A DNA stretch of 64,000 nt, from assembly GCF_002776525.5 (NCBI RefSeq), contig NC_045443.1, positions 56,024,806 through 56,088,805 on the forward strand, written 5' to 3'. The position numbers were made by a program, and so were the translations under genes. The stretch comes from Piliocolobus tephrosceles. Its lineage: Eukaryota; Chordata; Mammalia; Primates; Cercopithecidae. Position 1 is the stretch's first letter. Each line of letters starts with the position of its first letter. Positions 49,901 to 60,425 of the stretch are shown here, one piece after another. The notes under the pieces were generated by a model. The model had not been told where the DNA came from and made no database searches. It worked only from the letters and a program-made list of their open reading frames with translations.

Positions 49901-52900
49901 AAAGCTGATAGCAAAAGAAAAAGCATCTCTAAAACAAACTGTAAGACACTGGCTTCGGCCTGGAGCTTTGAGCGGCCAATCATGCTGCTGTGCTATCCTG
50001 TCAAAGCTACATTATAATTACAGCTAAGCGACTCTTTCATTCTGAACGGTTATTTTTAGTTCTCTGTTACTTTTTGGAAAAGTTACCTTTTTGAACTTCA
50101 GTTTCTCAGTGATGATGACTTAAACTCAGAAGGAAACATCTGAGATCTACCAAAGTGTACTATTTGGGTGCTACTACCATTTGAAAAACTATTTATGTGT
50201 GCTGAGTGGGTTATGGGGGATGCTTTGATAACTCCAATGCTGCTATTTTTCAATGTCTGCATACTGTAATCGAGGTGGTTTCTTTTCTGTATTATTCTGA
50301 AATTCTCATCTAATAAATCGATGTTCAGATTCACAAGGAAGTGAAAAAAACTATGGACACTATATATGTGTTTCAAAGTAATGGGGGGATCAGATCTTGG
50401 GACGAAAAAACTATGAAATAAGGACCATGGGAAAGGAGCAGTTCAGGCCCTTACAGATGAATGCCAAAAGCTTATTCAGTTCCAAAAGCTACATCAGAGG
50501 TTTTATTTCCAGAAACTACTGGCACTGCTTAATGCTGCAACCTAAAAATATATATCGTGGACAAAGCAGTTTTAAGTAAATTTTTAAATGCCAATGCAAA
50601 AGAAAGTTCTTAATATTTTAACACCCATGCTTAAACATAAGCAAATTCTGATTTATTGTTTTATGAAACATATTTACTTTTACAGAGGTCTCCATAACAG
50701 CTAATAGTAAATAGCAGCATCACATAATAGATAGAAAATTGCACCAGAGATGAATACTTTTCTTTTAAATCCAGATCTGCTACTAACCAGCTATGCAAAG
50801 TTTAGGTAAATAGATTTCTAATGCTGAGATTCTTGGATGCTAAAACAACGGACCTTAAAATTATTTATAATAAATTCACATTTCCTATTACTTGTAAATG
50901 TTACCTACCAATAATTTTTAGCACCCCATAAATCATTAATAATTATCTCTTTCATGTAAGCCTCCCAACAAGCCTCAGAGTTGGGAAGAGAAGAAAAGAG
51001 AGTCCCCATTTCATGGATGCAGAGACTAACATTTAGGGAATTTAAGTTAAGTAGAAGGGCTGGGATTATCCTTCCATTCTCTCAAGATCCAATTTCATTC
51101 TTTTTCCACCACACCATCCTGATGCCAAAACAAAGATGAAGCAATTTTAGAAAACTCTCTTTCCCATCTGTGAAATTAAAATAATCAGCAAACTATAGAC
51201 CCATTTTCCTCTACCTCAGCAGAAATAAAAGCTTTATAAAGAGATCATAAATCTATTCAAAACCATTATTTGGATAAATGGGAGTAGAAAAAAGAAGAAT
51301 AAATAAAAGGCAAGGGCAATACTTATACTCACCACACACAAAGCCATCTGGGCTAACAGCAAAAATGCTTCTTCCTTTTAGTAGCTGAGGATGGGCACAA
51401 CTGGCATTTACAAAGCTCTGAAAGTTGTTTTCCGCCACCCACTGTGGGAGCCATTTTAGTTGGCAATCACACAAAAGACTTGATGTATTTAAATGCCTGA
51501 GGAGAGTAATTATATTCAATTTGTTCTGTATGAAATGCAGATTTCTATAAGTAAACTAAACCCAAGTAAATATTAACAAAGCAATGGATTTGGAAACTGA
51601 ATACACACATCCCATGGAATAAGTATTCTACAGTCCATTTTAAAATACAAGAAATGTATCTAGCATGATTTTCTGTTGTTCTTACTGTCCCACAGAGATA
51701 GAAGTGTTGATTTATCAAAAGTTCTTTACAACTGAAAAATTACTACTATATTGAATGACTATATTTGGTCCAGTCAAAGTTGCAAATTTAAAATAGAAAG
51801 AAAATCTCATTTCAACAAAAAGAACAAATAAATTCCTTTTTTGTTGTCTGGTATAAAAATTAAATAATGTTAAGAATGTGCCAGTCACTTTTTATAGATA
51901 CATAATCTAGGGTGACACACCATATGACAGTTTTCCCTGTATCCTTTCAGACTCCTAGAAGGAAAAGAAAAGCTTACAATTGTTGCAGTTTCTTCATTTG
52001 TGAAAATGCATTGCCTTGTAAAGACATGATTGCGTTGTCACTCAGGTCTCTGCAAAATCACCAAATCAAATGCATCAGAGCAAACTACCATCATTTCGTG
52101 CCTTTGGACAAAGTTTGGGCCCACACTGCCCACCCCATTTGCCAAACAAATACTCCCTCTATGTGTTGAAATACATGACTGCGGCAACCCCAGAAGAGTC
52201 CACTGCAAAGCTTGTGCTGAAGAACCAGGGTATTTTGTATCACAGATAGGTTGTGTTTTAGCGAAAAAGATTCACTTTATGTCATCACTTACAGATTATT
52301 TGACTCATTAGGGCCCAAGCTGTTCTATTATTTTATTCTATTACTCTTTATTCAAATTAGTAACTATTAGAAACTTCTAAATATACAAACAAAATTTCTC
52401 ATAATTATGCTTTTATAAAACACCATTTGCACAGTATTTTTGAAGACAGGCACTCAGTTCAGTGATTTACATGTGTTACTGCATTTATTCCTGTAACAAC
52501 CCAAAATATGATGGTATTACTATTTAGTTCAGCACAAAAGGGGAAGGTAAGGGTTGAAACAATTATTTTCAATTCCAAAACCTGTGCTTTTAACCATTAA
52601 CCTAATTCTGTCACTCACAGCTCACTAACATAAACGCAGTAAGATGTTCAGACAAGATACACTTGTTAAAGCAAATACTTCAGGCAGGAAATTCATAAAA
52701 TGAACATATATTCTGGGTTAATTCTCTTTTTACAGAGACTTATAAGCAGTCTGCATTGAAGTATTCACCACAATGATTACCACTCTGTTTTTCTTTACAG
52801 GGGTCAGAGTATACAAAGGGAATATTGAGCGAGACAAGGGGAAGAGAAGACAAAGAAAGAAGGGACCAGACATGGCTAGACGAAGAGGCTGGGGCAATCA

Positions 52901-55900
52901 AGGGAGATTTAAGAAAACTGAAGCAGAGATTAATACTCCACTGATCCACTAATTCCACTTTCCCAGAAATGGAATGGGCCAAATGACAAACCCTTTTGGC
53001 TAGTTTTCTTTTCAAAATAATCGGTTTCAATAAATACTGTAATGTTGGTCTGCCCTTCCAAGACTCAGCTTTGCAGAATCATTCTACTATAATTTGAACT
53101 GCTGCATTCACTGTCAGGATGGCTCACGATCCAAGTCTCCCTCAGAAGAAATGGTGCAGTCAGAAGGTGACAACAAAGTGGTTTATAGATAACAGCTAAA
53201 TCTTCACTCTCAATACATAGCACACATGGGAGAACCCAATATGTATTTTAAATTGTAATTTCTTTGGTCTTGGTTAATAGACATTAAAACTTCTGGCTAC
53301 AAGCATTCCTTAACAGTCATACATTACTTTGTACTTTTACTGTACAAGAGTAAAACATACAACCATGGTTATAAGCAGCTGGTTGGTTCCCTTAGTTAAA
53401 ACATGCAACATTTTGATTCCTATCAATGTTAGCTAGCTTTTCTCTCTTAGTGGCTGAAAATTCCTGAGCCCCTAAATGACATTTCAGAAATGTGTGCCAG
53501 GAGTTACGAGTTACTGGGAGCAGCGGCAGACATTGTACAGGCAAGAGCTCGTGTGATGCAGGGACACTGTGAAAGTAGGGGCAGCTCTGGGTCGAGTCCT
53601 GCTTCTGACAGTTACTAACTGATGGGTCAAGAGGAAACAAAAGAAAACAAACAAACGAAAAAAAGAGAACAATGGTAAGGGGGTTGCATGTTTCATAATT
53701 AAACAACAATCAGAGACCAACAATTCTCAAAGCAGTGCCAAAACTCTCCTATGTCACCCTTAAGGATTGTGGAACATTGTTCTCTAAAAGCCAAGTCATC
53801 TCTTTAACTGTCCAATGGAATCAATAAACTCTTAGAACCTCTGCTTAACAATAAAGATAATAATAGCTATTGAATTGCATTCTGATTAAAAATTAAATGA
53901 GACAATATACGTGAATATGTGGTACAATGCCTGACATACAGTGAATGAACTACATCTAGTAGTTTTAAAAAAAAAATTAAATAATCAATGTTTGAGAAAA
54001 ACAATTAAAAGCCCATTAAGGAGATACAACTTTTGTCCTTAAATACAAAGGAAAGCATATACCTGTACACTTCTATATAGGTAGGTAGATAAGTAGGTAG
54101 ACAGAGAAAGAGATAGAAAGATAGGGAGATGTTTAAATATATTTTATGGAACTGGAAGGATGCCAACAAAATTACATTCCAGTTTGTTTTATCTTTCATG
54201 ACACATAAATAAAAACCATCTTAGAGATTCTCTTTAGGGTAACTAAATTCTAGCTACTCACAGATGCTCCAATGCATCCAAACCAGTGAAGGCTTTTTTA
54301 GTAATAGATCGGATCCGATTTCCTTGGAGTATCCTGGGGAAAAAAATTACATTGGAACACTTAATTTAAAAAGCCATTTTGGGGGTGGAACTCTCATAAA
54401 CAGAACTGCTTTTTAAATTATGCGTGAGCAATTCCATTTTCTTCAATTAAACAATATATCCTGTAAAAATGTGCCCACACCATCTATTTCAATAATGTAG
54501 TTCAACATGGTTTTCAAAGCATTCAACAAAGAGCCCAACAAAAATAGGTATTCAGTAAGTTACTCTGCTGATTAAGTTAAATCGTTTTTCAGAGTCCTTT
54601 TAGGAAGAGGCAGAGACTTTATTTCAAGTAAACTGTCTCAGAACACTAACAAAGCAGAAAATAGTGAATGTTTTCTCCTTCCCCTCCTTCTCTGTGGATA
54701 CCCTTCATCCACAGGAGTTTAGGACTCTAGGGAAGTGAATTTGAATACTGCTGGCTTAAAACATGCAATTTGACCATCTGCAAGACCATTTTATGGCTAA
54801 TTATAAGATGTTTTCATCCCGTTTTGCTTGTAACCTACCACAGCATTATCAGTCGCTACTAGATTACTTCATTAAAAAAATTCCTGCGAGGACAGTACAA
54901 GATTGAGAATCTCAAAATGTGGAAGTGCATGCACTAACTTTTACACAATGATAATTCCAAAAGTCTAAGCCCTCAACATAGATGAAAATGATTATGAGGA
55001 TATTAAAGTAAATTACACACACTAAAGTGTTGAATAAAACACTTTCACCTAAGGAAGAAAAAGTTTATAATATACATCGTGTGCAATAGCAGGCATTTGG
55101 GGAGAGGATAAAGGGTAGTAAAACCAGATTAAGCACCGATTTCATCTCTTCATGATGTCAACTTGTATAGCTGACTTCAGTGAAGACAACATTTTTAAAT
55201 CGAAGAGTGAGCTAAATCATGAGGCAATTCATACTCACAGCCGCCTCAGTTTGTCAAGCCCAGAGAAAGCACCATTCATGTCTTCAATAGTCCAGGAAAT
55301 TTCATTGTTCTTCAGATCCCTAATTTTAAAATAAGCATTCCCTTTAGAGTGATAAGCTCAGAAAGCCTAATATCACCACCCAGGTGGCTTATCATTTGTA
55401 AAAAATTTCTCCTAATTTCCCACATTATCTCCACCTCTTTCAAAACAACAGAAAACTCTTTTTCTCCAACTTACTTCTTACACCCTGCCTGACTCCCTCA
55501 ACCACATTTTAAGTTTTCCCCTAAAATCAGAAAAAGTTGACACTGGCCCTATTAATTCCTCTATCAAAATGACTACATTCTGAAAGATCCGAACAGTCTG
55601 AAAAATACATTAAACTTTAAAACCACTGTTCCAACCACACATGCAGAAGTTCGCCAAAGTATACAGTATGTCTTTCAATTATGTAATGCTTCAAATCGTG
55701 AACAGAGCAAAAGTTTCTGACAGAGCAAAAATCAAAAGCCCATTGCGCAACCTTAAATTACCATTTGAGAAATTTTTCAAAGGTCAATTAATTCAACTCC
55801 CTTTTCTTTCTCTTAGGACAGAGATCAGGTCGAGGATATAACCAGCATGATAAACAGTATCTTCCTTCACTGCCCTTTGTAGACCTTTGTGCTCTAAGTA

Positions 55901-58900
55901 ATTTTTAATCTGCATTTTATAAAGAAAACTTAGTGGACTTAAAATTGTTTCCCTCTTAAGCAGTTACCAATTTCCTGGAGATCCTGAGAAGGTTAACTGT
56001 AATCACCAAAACAAACTGATTACTGTCCTTTTTAATCCCTTTACGAAACACATATGGATGAAATGGATCCATTTTAATCAAACTGATCTGGGAAAGATTA
56101 AGACACTACTTCTGAGGCTGTATGCATTTCCTTGACAACAAAGGAAATCTGCTAGGAGAAAAGTGGGCACATTTAGGAACCAATTAGGTTCGTGTACTGA
56201 CAGCAAAATGTGTTAACTTACAAAGTCTTTAAACTGGAAAGCCCCCGGAAGGCACCATCAGCAATGTAGCTGACTCTGTTGTTGCCAATGTGCAGTGTAT
56301 TTAGTAAGCTGAGGCCAAGGAAGCTTGAATCATCTAACCTTGATAAGTGATTGAAAGTTAAGTCCCTGTAAAGAAAAAAGAGAAAAACAAACAATAGCTT
56401 TTATTTTTCAATTCAATGCAATGATTCGTTTTCCAAAAGACAGGTAGCGTATGAGCTACACTAATCCTTATTTTTAAATTCTGCTTTAATAATACCCAAG
56501 TAAATATTTCTAATCTCAGGAATTAAAACAGTACATTCTCTTTGCTTGAAAATAACCATCATTGCTTTTGCCAATGTGCCATAGAACTGCAACAGAATTG
56601 GCTTCAACTTACCACAACAAAAATAAGACTAGGTTGCATGTGAAAAAAGCTGTCACCTTGGAAACTTTGTTATGAAAATTTCACAGATCAGTGGTAAGAA
56701 GCTCATGCCCTGGCATGATCCCTGCTCTCAAACCTGAGGAGAATAAAAGGCAACTCACAGCTCACTGAGCTTCTGGCAGAACTCCCAGGCATCAGGGCTG
56801 ATCCGGTTGATGGCATTTTGGCTGAGATGAAGCTCCTGCAGCATCAGCAAGCCGTAAAGCCAGCCTTTGGTAATCTCTGTTAGGTTGTTATGGTCCAGGT
56901 GCCTACATTTACAATAAGAATCAAAAGCAGGATCAAAACTTCATTATCTAGTCTCTTCAAAGGGGACATATGATTACAACCTATTACACATTCCTACTGT
57001 TATTAGATGTTTAAGCTTTTGTTATATGAAGACGTCAGCAAAAAAAAAAAAAATACATATTCTTATAATTTAGGTGGTTATAAATTTAGGTACTTATAAA
57101 TTATCGATCACATTACCTGAATCAAAACTGAATACTAAATTCTAAATAAGATTGTGGATGATGAGACTTTTAACATAGGATTTCACATAAAACCTACTGA
57201 ATGAACACTGAGCATTCTATGGTCATACTACCTGAGCAGGAACTGTGATAACCCACACTTACAAAATTTCCATGTTGCTCAGCCCCCAAAAAGCTCCATC
57301 CATAAGTTTCGTTACTCCATTTCTTTGCATTTTCAGAGACTTCAGAGCACCAAGCCCTTGGAATGTCAGTCCATCTATGTTTTTAATCTTGTTTCGGTTC
57401 AATTCGCTGCATTGAGTATTACAAGAGTTAGCTTATATGACAATTAAATTCTGGAGGTAGTAATAAAATGTGTCATTACTACAATATAGTTAAACCAGTC
57501 AGTGTTAATTACACAGAATGTTTTCAGTTTCTAAACATTTTTATTGCAAAGAATTTCAATTTGTTAAGCAGGGAGTGAATTTCCTACTGAAATGGGTCAT
57601 GTGTTTTTGGAATAATAAAATACTGAAACTAGACTGCATTTCAATGTCTAAAGTCTTGTCCACTCAGGATAGACACAAACAAATTAAGATTTGTTTTTAA
57701 ACAATCCAGAATGAGATTATTAAATGTTATACTAAAATATGAGGTCTATCAAGGAGCTGGGCCTCAAATTTATCCTGTACGATCTGGTTACAAGTTGGTT
57801 ACTATCTTTCACCATTCTTTTTAGGTTTAATGCTTTCTCTTTATGGCAGTAGTTCTCAGCCTTGGTTGCATACTGGACCCAACCTGGGAGTTTTAAAAAT
57901 TTCTGAAGCCTGGATCTGACCCCCAGAGGTCTAGGGTGGGGCTTGGGCAGTGAGATTTTTAAACGCTCCCCAAGTGTTTGCAATGTGCAGCCAAAGTTGC
58001 ACTACTGCAGGAGTCTGTTCACAGATCGCTCTACCATTATTAACGAGACAGATCTTTACAGCCACTTAAGCTATCAGAGACTCCTGGAGTTGCCGGTATT
58101 ATTCTCATAAACCACAGCTGTTGAGAGACCTCGGCTTTTTTCAGTGCCACAATGGCACTTTTGTGCCGGCGTTGGTCAATGATTACACTGTTCACTTTTT
58201 CAGTAACAATCTAACGTGTCTTGTCAAGCAGCAGCTGGCACAAGGTGAGGAGGTGATGAGGTGACATTTAAGACTCTTTCCAATTTGGAGATTCTATAGC
58301 TCCAATTCTCAAAGGAAAGGCAGCTACATTCTTGTTTCTAAACTCCTTTTTGCCACATTGTAGATTTTAAGGAATAGACACCAAGGGTTTGGAGGAGGTG
58401 AGAAACAGTATCTAAGAGAACATTTTACTTACAGGTGTTGTAGATGGGGCAGTTTAAACATCTTGGGTGGGATAGCTGAGATTCGGTTCCTGTTCAGCTT
58501 TAACACAAGGAGTGTATTGGCCAAACTGTCAAAATACCCAGGTTCCATTGATGTGACTCGGTTGCTGTTGAGATACCTGTTGAAAGTTTAAAGATGAGCT
58601 TCTCCTTCTGATTTATTTGCAAGTTAAAGTGCAGGCCATCTCTGTATTAGAAGGAGTCTCCAGAGAACCTAACCATCAATGGAAACTTAAAAAAATTACT
58701 TTTTAGGTCCTCAAGGACAGATGCTAAGATTCACACATATTGCTGGGAAAAGAGTGATTAAAATATGTGACGGATGCAAATTATTTTATAAATATCCACT
58801 TTTTATGACATTCATTTATTAATAAAACATAGCAAAGGTCTGATTTTGATTTTTTTAAAAAAATAAGCACTTTTCACACCACCTAGGTTTTCTAATAAAA

Positions 58901-59232
58901 AATATGTAATTTTTTTGTAATCTGAAAGTGTAAGAATAAACTGCAGATTGTGGTTATTCAAGCTTACAGCAAATTTCAAGTCAATAAATTATACTTTTGA
59001 TCCATCAGTAGTAAAGTAGACAAAGTTTGTTATATCTTATTTTTTCATTATAATATTTTCATTACAGGTGAAAGTTTTTGCTAAAGAAAACTTCACTTAC
59101 AGATATTTGAGCTGTAGGGGTGGAAACGCAGTTTTGAGCTCTGAAATATTGTTGCTGCTAAGGTCCAAAGTTTCAAGGGACTGAAATTCTTTCAGATGTT
59201 CAGGTAGTATTTCAACAATCCTGTTTCCAGCC
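40752..59232 (-). CDS. LRIG3: LRIG3, 16 coding exons (5' end outside window)
   Basis: This is the 3' nine-tenths of LRIG3, a single-pass membrane protein with leucine-rich repeats and Ig domains. The LRIG family modulates receptor tyrosine kinase and BMP-type signalling at the cell surface. Joining 59101-59232, 58433-58576, 57263-57406, 56759-56902, 56222-56365, 55239-55319, 54262-54333, 51978-52049, 51333-51496, 49048-49368, 47295-47576, 45564-46016, 44615-44773, 42594-42737, 42221-42496 and 40752-40996 gives 2977 nt with no internal stop, about 991 residues plus TAG. Human LRIG3 is 1119 residues as I recall, so about 128 N-terminal residues lie past base 64000. Every junction has GT donor and AG acceptor. 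LRIG3 is preferred over LRIG1 and LRIG2 because the Ig, transmembrane and tail sequence, ending SYDLDT, match LRIG3 as I remember it. Residue numbers in the exon entries assume the human length. Confidence 0.95.
40997..42220 (-). other. LRIG3 last intron
   Basis: Intron between the final two coding exons with gtaag donor (42216-42220 reversed) and tttcag acceptor. I recognise no repeat in it. Confidence 0.85.
42221..42496 (-). CDS. LRIG3: LRIG3 exon: cytoplasmic tail, most diverged part
   Basis: This 276-nt exon encodes CSPDPRTALMDHYEPRYIRK and onward to SSNSFMG. Several residues differ from human LRIG3 as I recall it, for example RYIRKKECYPRSH, SFSDIAWPSH and MKSLCPNK. The disordered tail therefore looks like the fastest-changing coding segment here. 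The acceptor is aaaag and the donor gtaagt. It is about residues 947-1038. Confidence 0.93.
42594..42737 (-). CDS. LRIG3: LRIG3 exon: cytoplasmic tail
   Basis: This 144-nt exon encodes TCHIDNSSEADVEAATD and GNLYGSDPFETYHT. The acceptor is caaag and the donor gtaggt. It is about residues 899-946. Confidence 0.92.
42738..44614 (-). other. LRIG3 intron with MIR-like piece and Alu
   Basis: Contains a reversed MIR-like stretch at about 43670-43850 and the Alu at 43907-44235. No exon-like sequence is seen on either strand. Confidence 0.8.
43907..44235 (+). mobile_element. Alu (S/J-like) with target duplication
   Basis: Begins gaggctgggcgcgatggctc and ends in an (AAAT)-rich tail. The 13-bp duplication tagacttctcaaa flanks it at 43894-43906 and 44236-44248. 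Confidence 0.95.
44615..44773 (-). CDS. LRIG3: LRIG3 exon: membrane-proximal cytoplasmic tail
   Basis: This 159-nt exon in phase 1 encodes DETNLPADIPSYLSSQGTL and DGYVSSESGSHHQF. It is a polar, Ser-rich, probably disordered tail with tyrosines. The acceptor is ttacag and the donor gtaagt. It is about residues 846-898. Confidence 0.93.
45564..46016 (-). CDS. LRIG3: LRIG3 exon: third Ig domain and transmembrane helix
   Basis: This is the largest exon, 453 nt. The third Ig domain has its cysteines in AVLQCIAGG and GKYTCEMSN and its Trp in VNWTKDD. A linker DSPQMTAPSLDDDG leads into the membrane helix WATVGVVIIAVVCCVVG and its continuation SLVWVVIIY, which stops at a basic RRR cluster. This is typical of a type I membrane protein. 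The acceptor is tttcag and the donor gtgtgt. It is about residues 695-845. Confidence 0.95.
46017..47294 (-). other. LRIG3 intron between Ig2 and Ig3 exons
   Basis: The only clear element is the AluY-like copy at 46671-46971. The remainder is AT-rich intron. Confidence 0.8.
46671..46971 (+). mobile_element. AluY-like element with target duplication
   Basis: Well-preserved Alu starting aggctgggcatggtggctca, with features of the young subfamily (gatcacgaggtcaggagatt, gaatggcgtgaaccc, gcttgcagtgagccgaga). Flanks aagacaaccaata and aagactaccaata form the duplication. The AluY character argues for a catarrhine genome. Confidence 0.93.
47295..47576 (-). CDS. LRIG3: LRIG3 exon: second Ig domain
   Basis: This exon of 282 nt (94 codons), phase 1 at both ends, starts in MLPSFTKTPMDL. 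It has the Ig cysteines in ARLECAAVG and GVYSCTAQN and the Trp in IAWQKDGG. The acceptor is tttcag and the donor gtgggt. It is about residues 601-694. Confidence 0.94.
47577..49047 (-). other. LRIG3 intron between Ig1 and Ig2 exons
   Basis: Holds reversed MIR-like sequences at about 47740-47960 and 48190-48430 (gaaaatcacgcaggagtggc) and an Alu at 48481-48796. No exon is seen. Confidence 0.75.
48481..48796 (+). mobile_element. Alu (S-like)
   Basis: Begins ggccaggcacagtggctcac and has a small duplication cagccagcac near its start. It ends in an A tail with interspersed G. Flanks gaacaaaacat and gagcaaaacgt look like a mutated target duplication. Confidence 0.93.
49048..49368 (-). CDS. LRIG3: LRIG3 exon: first Ig domain
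   Basis: This exon of 321 nt (107 codons), phase 1 at both ends, encodes a complete I-set-type Ig domain. The B-strand cysteine is in LSFICSAAS, the core Trp in FAWKKD and the F-strand motif is EGKYQCVIS. The acceptor is gaacag and the donor gtatgt. It is about residues 494-600. Confidence 0.94.
49369..51332 (-). other. LRIG3 intron between LRR cap and Ig1 exons
   Basis: Contains a 24-base A tract (49880-49903) and a reversed MIR-like stretch near 50900-51120. I see no additional exon. Confidence 0.7.
51333..51496 (-). CDS. LRIG3: LRIG3 exon: LRR C-terminal cap
   Basis: This 164-nt exon encodes the cysteine-rich cap that closes the repeat solenoid. It has LLCDCQLKWLPQWV, NASCAHP and DGFVC, giving the four cap cysteines (CDC pair plus two). 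The exon enters in phase 2 and leaves in phase 1, so the intron phase switches exactly between the LRR block and the Ig block. The acceptor is ctcag and the donor gtgagt. It is about residues 439-493. Confidence 0.93.
51978..52049 (-). CDS. LRIG3: LRIG3 exon: last regular leucine-rich repeat
   Basis: This single-repeat exon of 72 nt encodes DLSDNAIMSLQGNAFSQMK and KLQQL. The acceptor is ttgcag and the donor gtaagc. It is about residues 415-438 and precedes the cysteine-rich cap exon. Confidence 0.92.
52050..54261 (-). other. LRIG3 intron with MIR-like fragments
   Basis: Reversed MIR-like sequence lies at about 52440-52610, and forward MIR-like sequence at about 53560-53955 (gttactaactgatgggtcaa; acaatgcctgacatacagtg). 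A GATA/GTAG-rich simple tract lies at 54078-54128. No exon is seen. Confidence 0.65.
54262..54333 (-). CDS. LRIG3: LRIG3 exon: one leucine-rich repeat
   Basis: This single-repeat exon of 72 nt encodes ILQGNRIRSITKKAFTGLD. The acceptor is ccccag and the donor gtgagt. It is about residues 391-414. Confidence 0.92.
54334..55238 (-). other. LRIG3 intron
   Basis: About 900 bp between the single-repeat exon and the 27-residue repeat exon. I see no repeat or exon that I can name. Confidence 0.7.
55239..55319 (-). CDS. LRIG3: LRIG3 exon: irregular 27-residue repeat
   Basis: This 81-nt exon holds one long repeat, DLKNNEISWTIEDMNGAF and onward, three residues longer than the 24-residue units in the neighbouring exons. 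The acceptor is aattag and the donor gtgagt. The extra residues fall in the variable part of the repeat (WTIEDMN). It is about residues 364-390. Confidence 0.93.
55320..56221 (-). other. LRIG3 intron
   Basis: About 900 bp of AT-rich intron without a recognisable element. Confidence 0.7.
56222..56365 (-). CDS. LRIG3: LRIG3 exon: two leucine-rich repeats
   Basis: This 144-nt exon encodes DLTFNHLSRLDDSSFLGLS and a repeat with LHIGNNRVSYIADGAF. The acceptor is tttacag and the donor gtaagt. It is about residues 316-363. Confidence 0.93.
56759..56902 (-). CDS. LRIG3: LRIG3 exon: two leucine-rich repeats
   Basis: This 144-nt exon encodes HLDHNNLTEITKGWLYGL and then LHLSQNAINRISPDAWEFC. The residue at the first repeat core is His here, where I recall Gln in human. 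The acceptor is tgtag and the donor gtgagt. It is about residues 268-315. Confidence 0.93.
57263..57406 (-). CDS. LRIG3: LRIG3 exon: two leucine-rich repeats
   Basis: This is a 144-nt exon in phase 2 at both ends. It encodes the repeat ELNRNKIKNIDGLTFQGLG and the following LKMQRNGVTKLMDGAFWGL. The acceptor is atgcag and the donor gtaagt. It is about residues 220-267. Confidence 0.93.
57407..58432 (-). other. LRIG3 intron with MER5A-like element
   Basis: About 1 kb between two 144-nt repeat exons. It contains the MER5A-like DNA transposon at 57847-58007; otherwise nothing recognised. Confidence 0.75.
57847..58007. mobile_element. MER5A-like hAT-Charlie nonautonomous transposon
   Basis: It begins cagtagttctcagccttggt and ends tgcagccaaagttgcactac, with inverted ends (cagtagt / actactg) typical of MER5A. 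The middle carries gacccccagaggtc and aacgctccccaagtg, which follow the family sequence. Confidence 0.85.
58433..58576 (-). CDS. LRIG3: LRIG3 exon: two leucine-rich repeats
   Basis: This 144-nt exon is exactly two 24-residue repeats and starts YLNSNRVTSMEPGYF after completing the split leucine codon. The minus-strand acceptor is caacag and the donor is gtaag. It is about residues 172-219. It includes the LKLNRNRIS repeat core. Confidence 0.93.
58577..59100 (-). other. LRIG3 intron
   Basis: About 520 bp of AT-rich intron. No repeat recognised. Confidence 0.75.
59101..59232 (-). CDS. LRIG3: LRIG3 exon: leucine-rich repeats (about residues 128-172)
   Basis: Rightmost coding exon in the window, 132 nt. 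The first base finishes a codon from the unseen upstream exon. The exon then encodes AGNRIVEILPEHL and an LRR core with LETLDLSSNNIS. The acceptor reads ttctag and the donor gtaag on the minus strand. It ends two bases into a leucine codon (phase 2), the phase shared by all LRR exons here. Confidence 0.93.
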
Positions 59233-59544
59233 CTAGAATTAAAAGAAAGTACCATTAACAAGGTTAATGGTGCAAAAATCTGAAAGAAGAAAAATATTTT
59301 CTATTCCTGACTGGTTCTTCAGAAATATGGAACTGACTAAACAGTACTTTTAAAAATTAAACAGCAATATCATGGCCATTTTAAGTTACTCATTAAATTA
59401 TAAATCATAATATTCAATTATGTGGAAAACATTCCTATGTAAATCTGGGGTACTGTTTAGCAGCTATGGCTGTCTAAATGCTATGCACTTAAAGACAATG
59501 GTTGGATGTTTCTTTATTCTATTTTTCTTTAAAAAAATTTTTTT

Positions 59545-59834
59545 TATTTATTGTTATTTTTTAGAGACAGGGTCTTACTCTGTCACCCAGGCTACAGTGC
59601 AGTGGCACACTCATAGCTCACTGCAGCTCAAACTCCTGGGCTCAAGGAACACTCCCACCTCAGCTTCCAAGTAGCTAGGGCTACAGGTAAGTGCCACCTC
59701 ACCTCACTAATTTTTTGTACAGTGGGGGTCTCACTATGTTGTCTAGACTGGTTTCAACTCCTGGCCTCAAGCAATCCTCCAGCCTCAGCCTCCCAAAGTG
59801 CCAGGATTACAGGTGTGAGCCACAGCACCTGGCT
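59545..59834 (-). mobile_element. AluJ-like element
   Basis: Diverged Alu with both arms: agagacagggtcttactctg, aactcctgggctcaagg, cctcccaaagtgccaggatt, ending agccacagcacctggct. The diverged state and the ctgggctcaagg signature favour the old AluJ class. Confidence 0.9.
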
Positions 59835-60235
59835 ATTTTTCTTAACAGCTCTTCTCCCTTCTCCTCATTAAATGGTATACAAAATGCCTAACATCAAGGT
59901 GGTATACCAGGCACTGATGAGTTAATTCCCTAGTCCTTCTTCTTGATTCCTAATCTATTTCTAATTCTTCCGTTGAAAAGTGCCCATATTACAGGTGCTA
60001 ATGAATTTAAAATACTTGTCAGATTGGGGATTTTTTAGAACCATTCTAGAGAGATCCCCTTTTCTTTAAGAAACAGCAAGTTTCAAGGCACTGCCATAGT
60101 CTTCAATATCAATGAATATGCTCCAGCCCTTTCAATAGTACAAAAGTATTACATAAGAGCACTCCAGTTTGAATAATCCCTTGGCATAATTAGATCAAAA
60201 CATGTTTTACATTAAAAGTCTTAAACATCAGACCC

Positions 60236-60425
60236 TGATGTCCAGTATGGCAGCCACGAGCCACATGAGGCTCTTTAAATTTAAATTAATTCAAATTAAA
60301 TGCTAAAATATAGCTCCTTAGTCACAGTCGCCACATTTCAAGTGCTCAATTGCCATACACTCCTGGTAGCAATCAAATGGTACGGCACACATACAGAATG
60401 CTTCTACCATTGTGTAGAGTTCTAT
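60236..60425. mobile_element. MER-type DNA transposon fragment
   Basis: Contains agccacgagccacatgaggc and, inverted, gccacatttcaagtgctcaa. This pair is typical of a nonautonomous hAT-like MER element. The exact family is not assigned. Confidence 0.5.

Noticed and set aside
53392..53723. Two open frames of 105 and 70 codons inside an LRIG3 intron
   Set aside because: No similarity to a known protein; the exons on both sides already join in frame, so no extra exon is needed.
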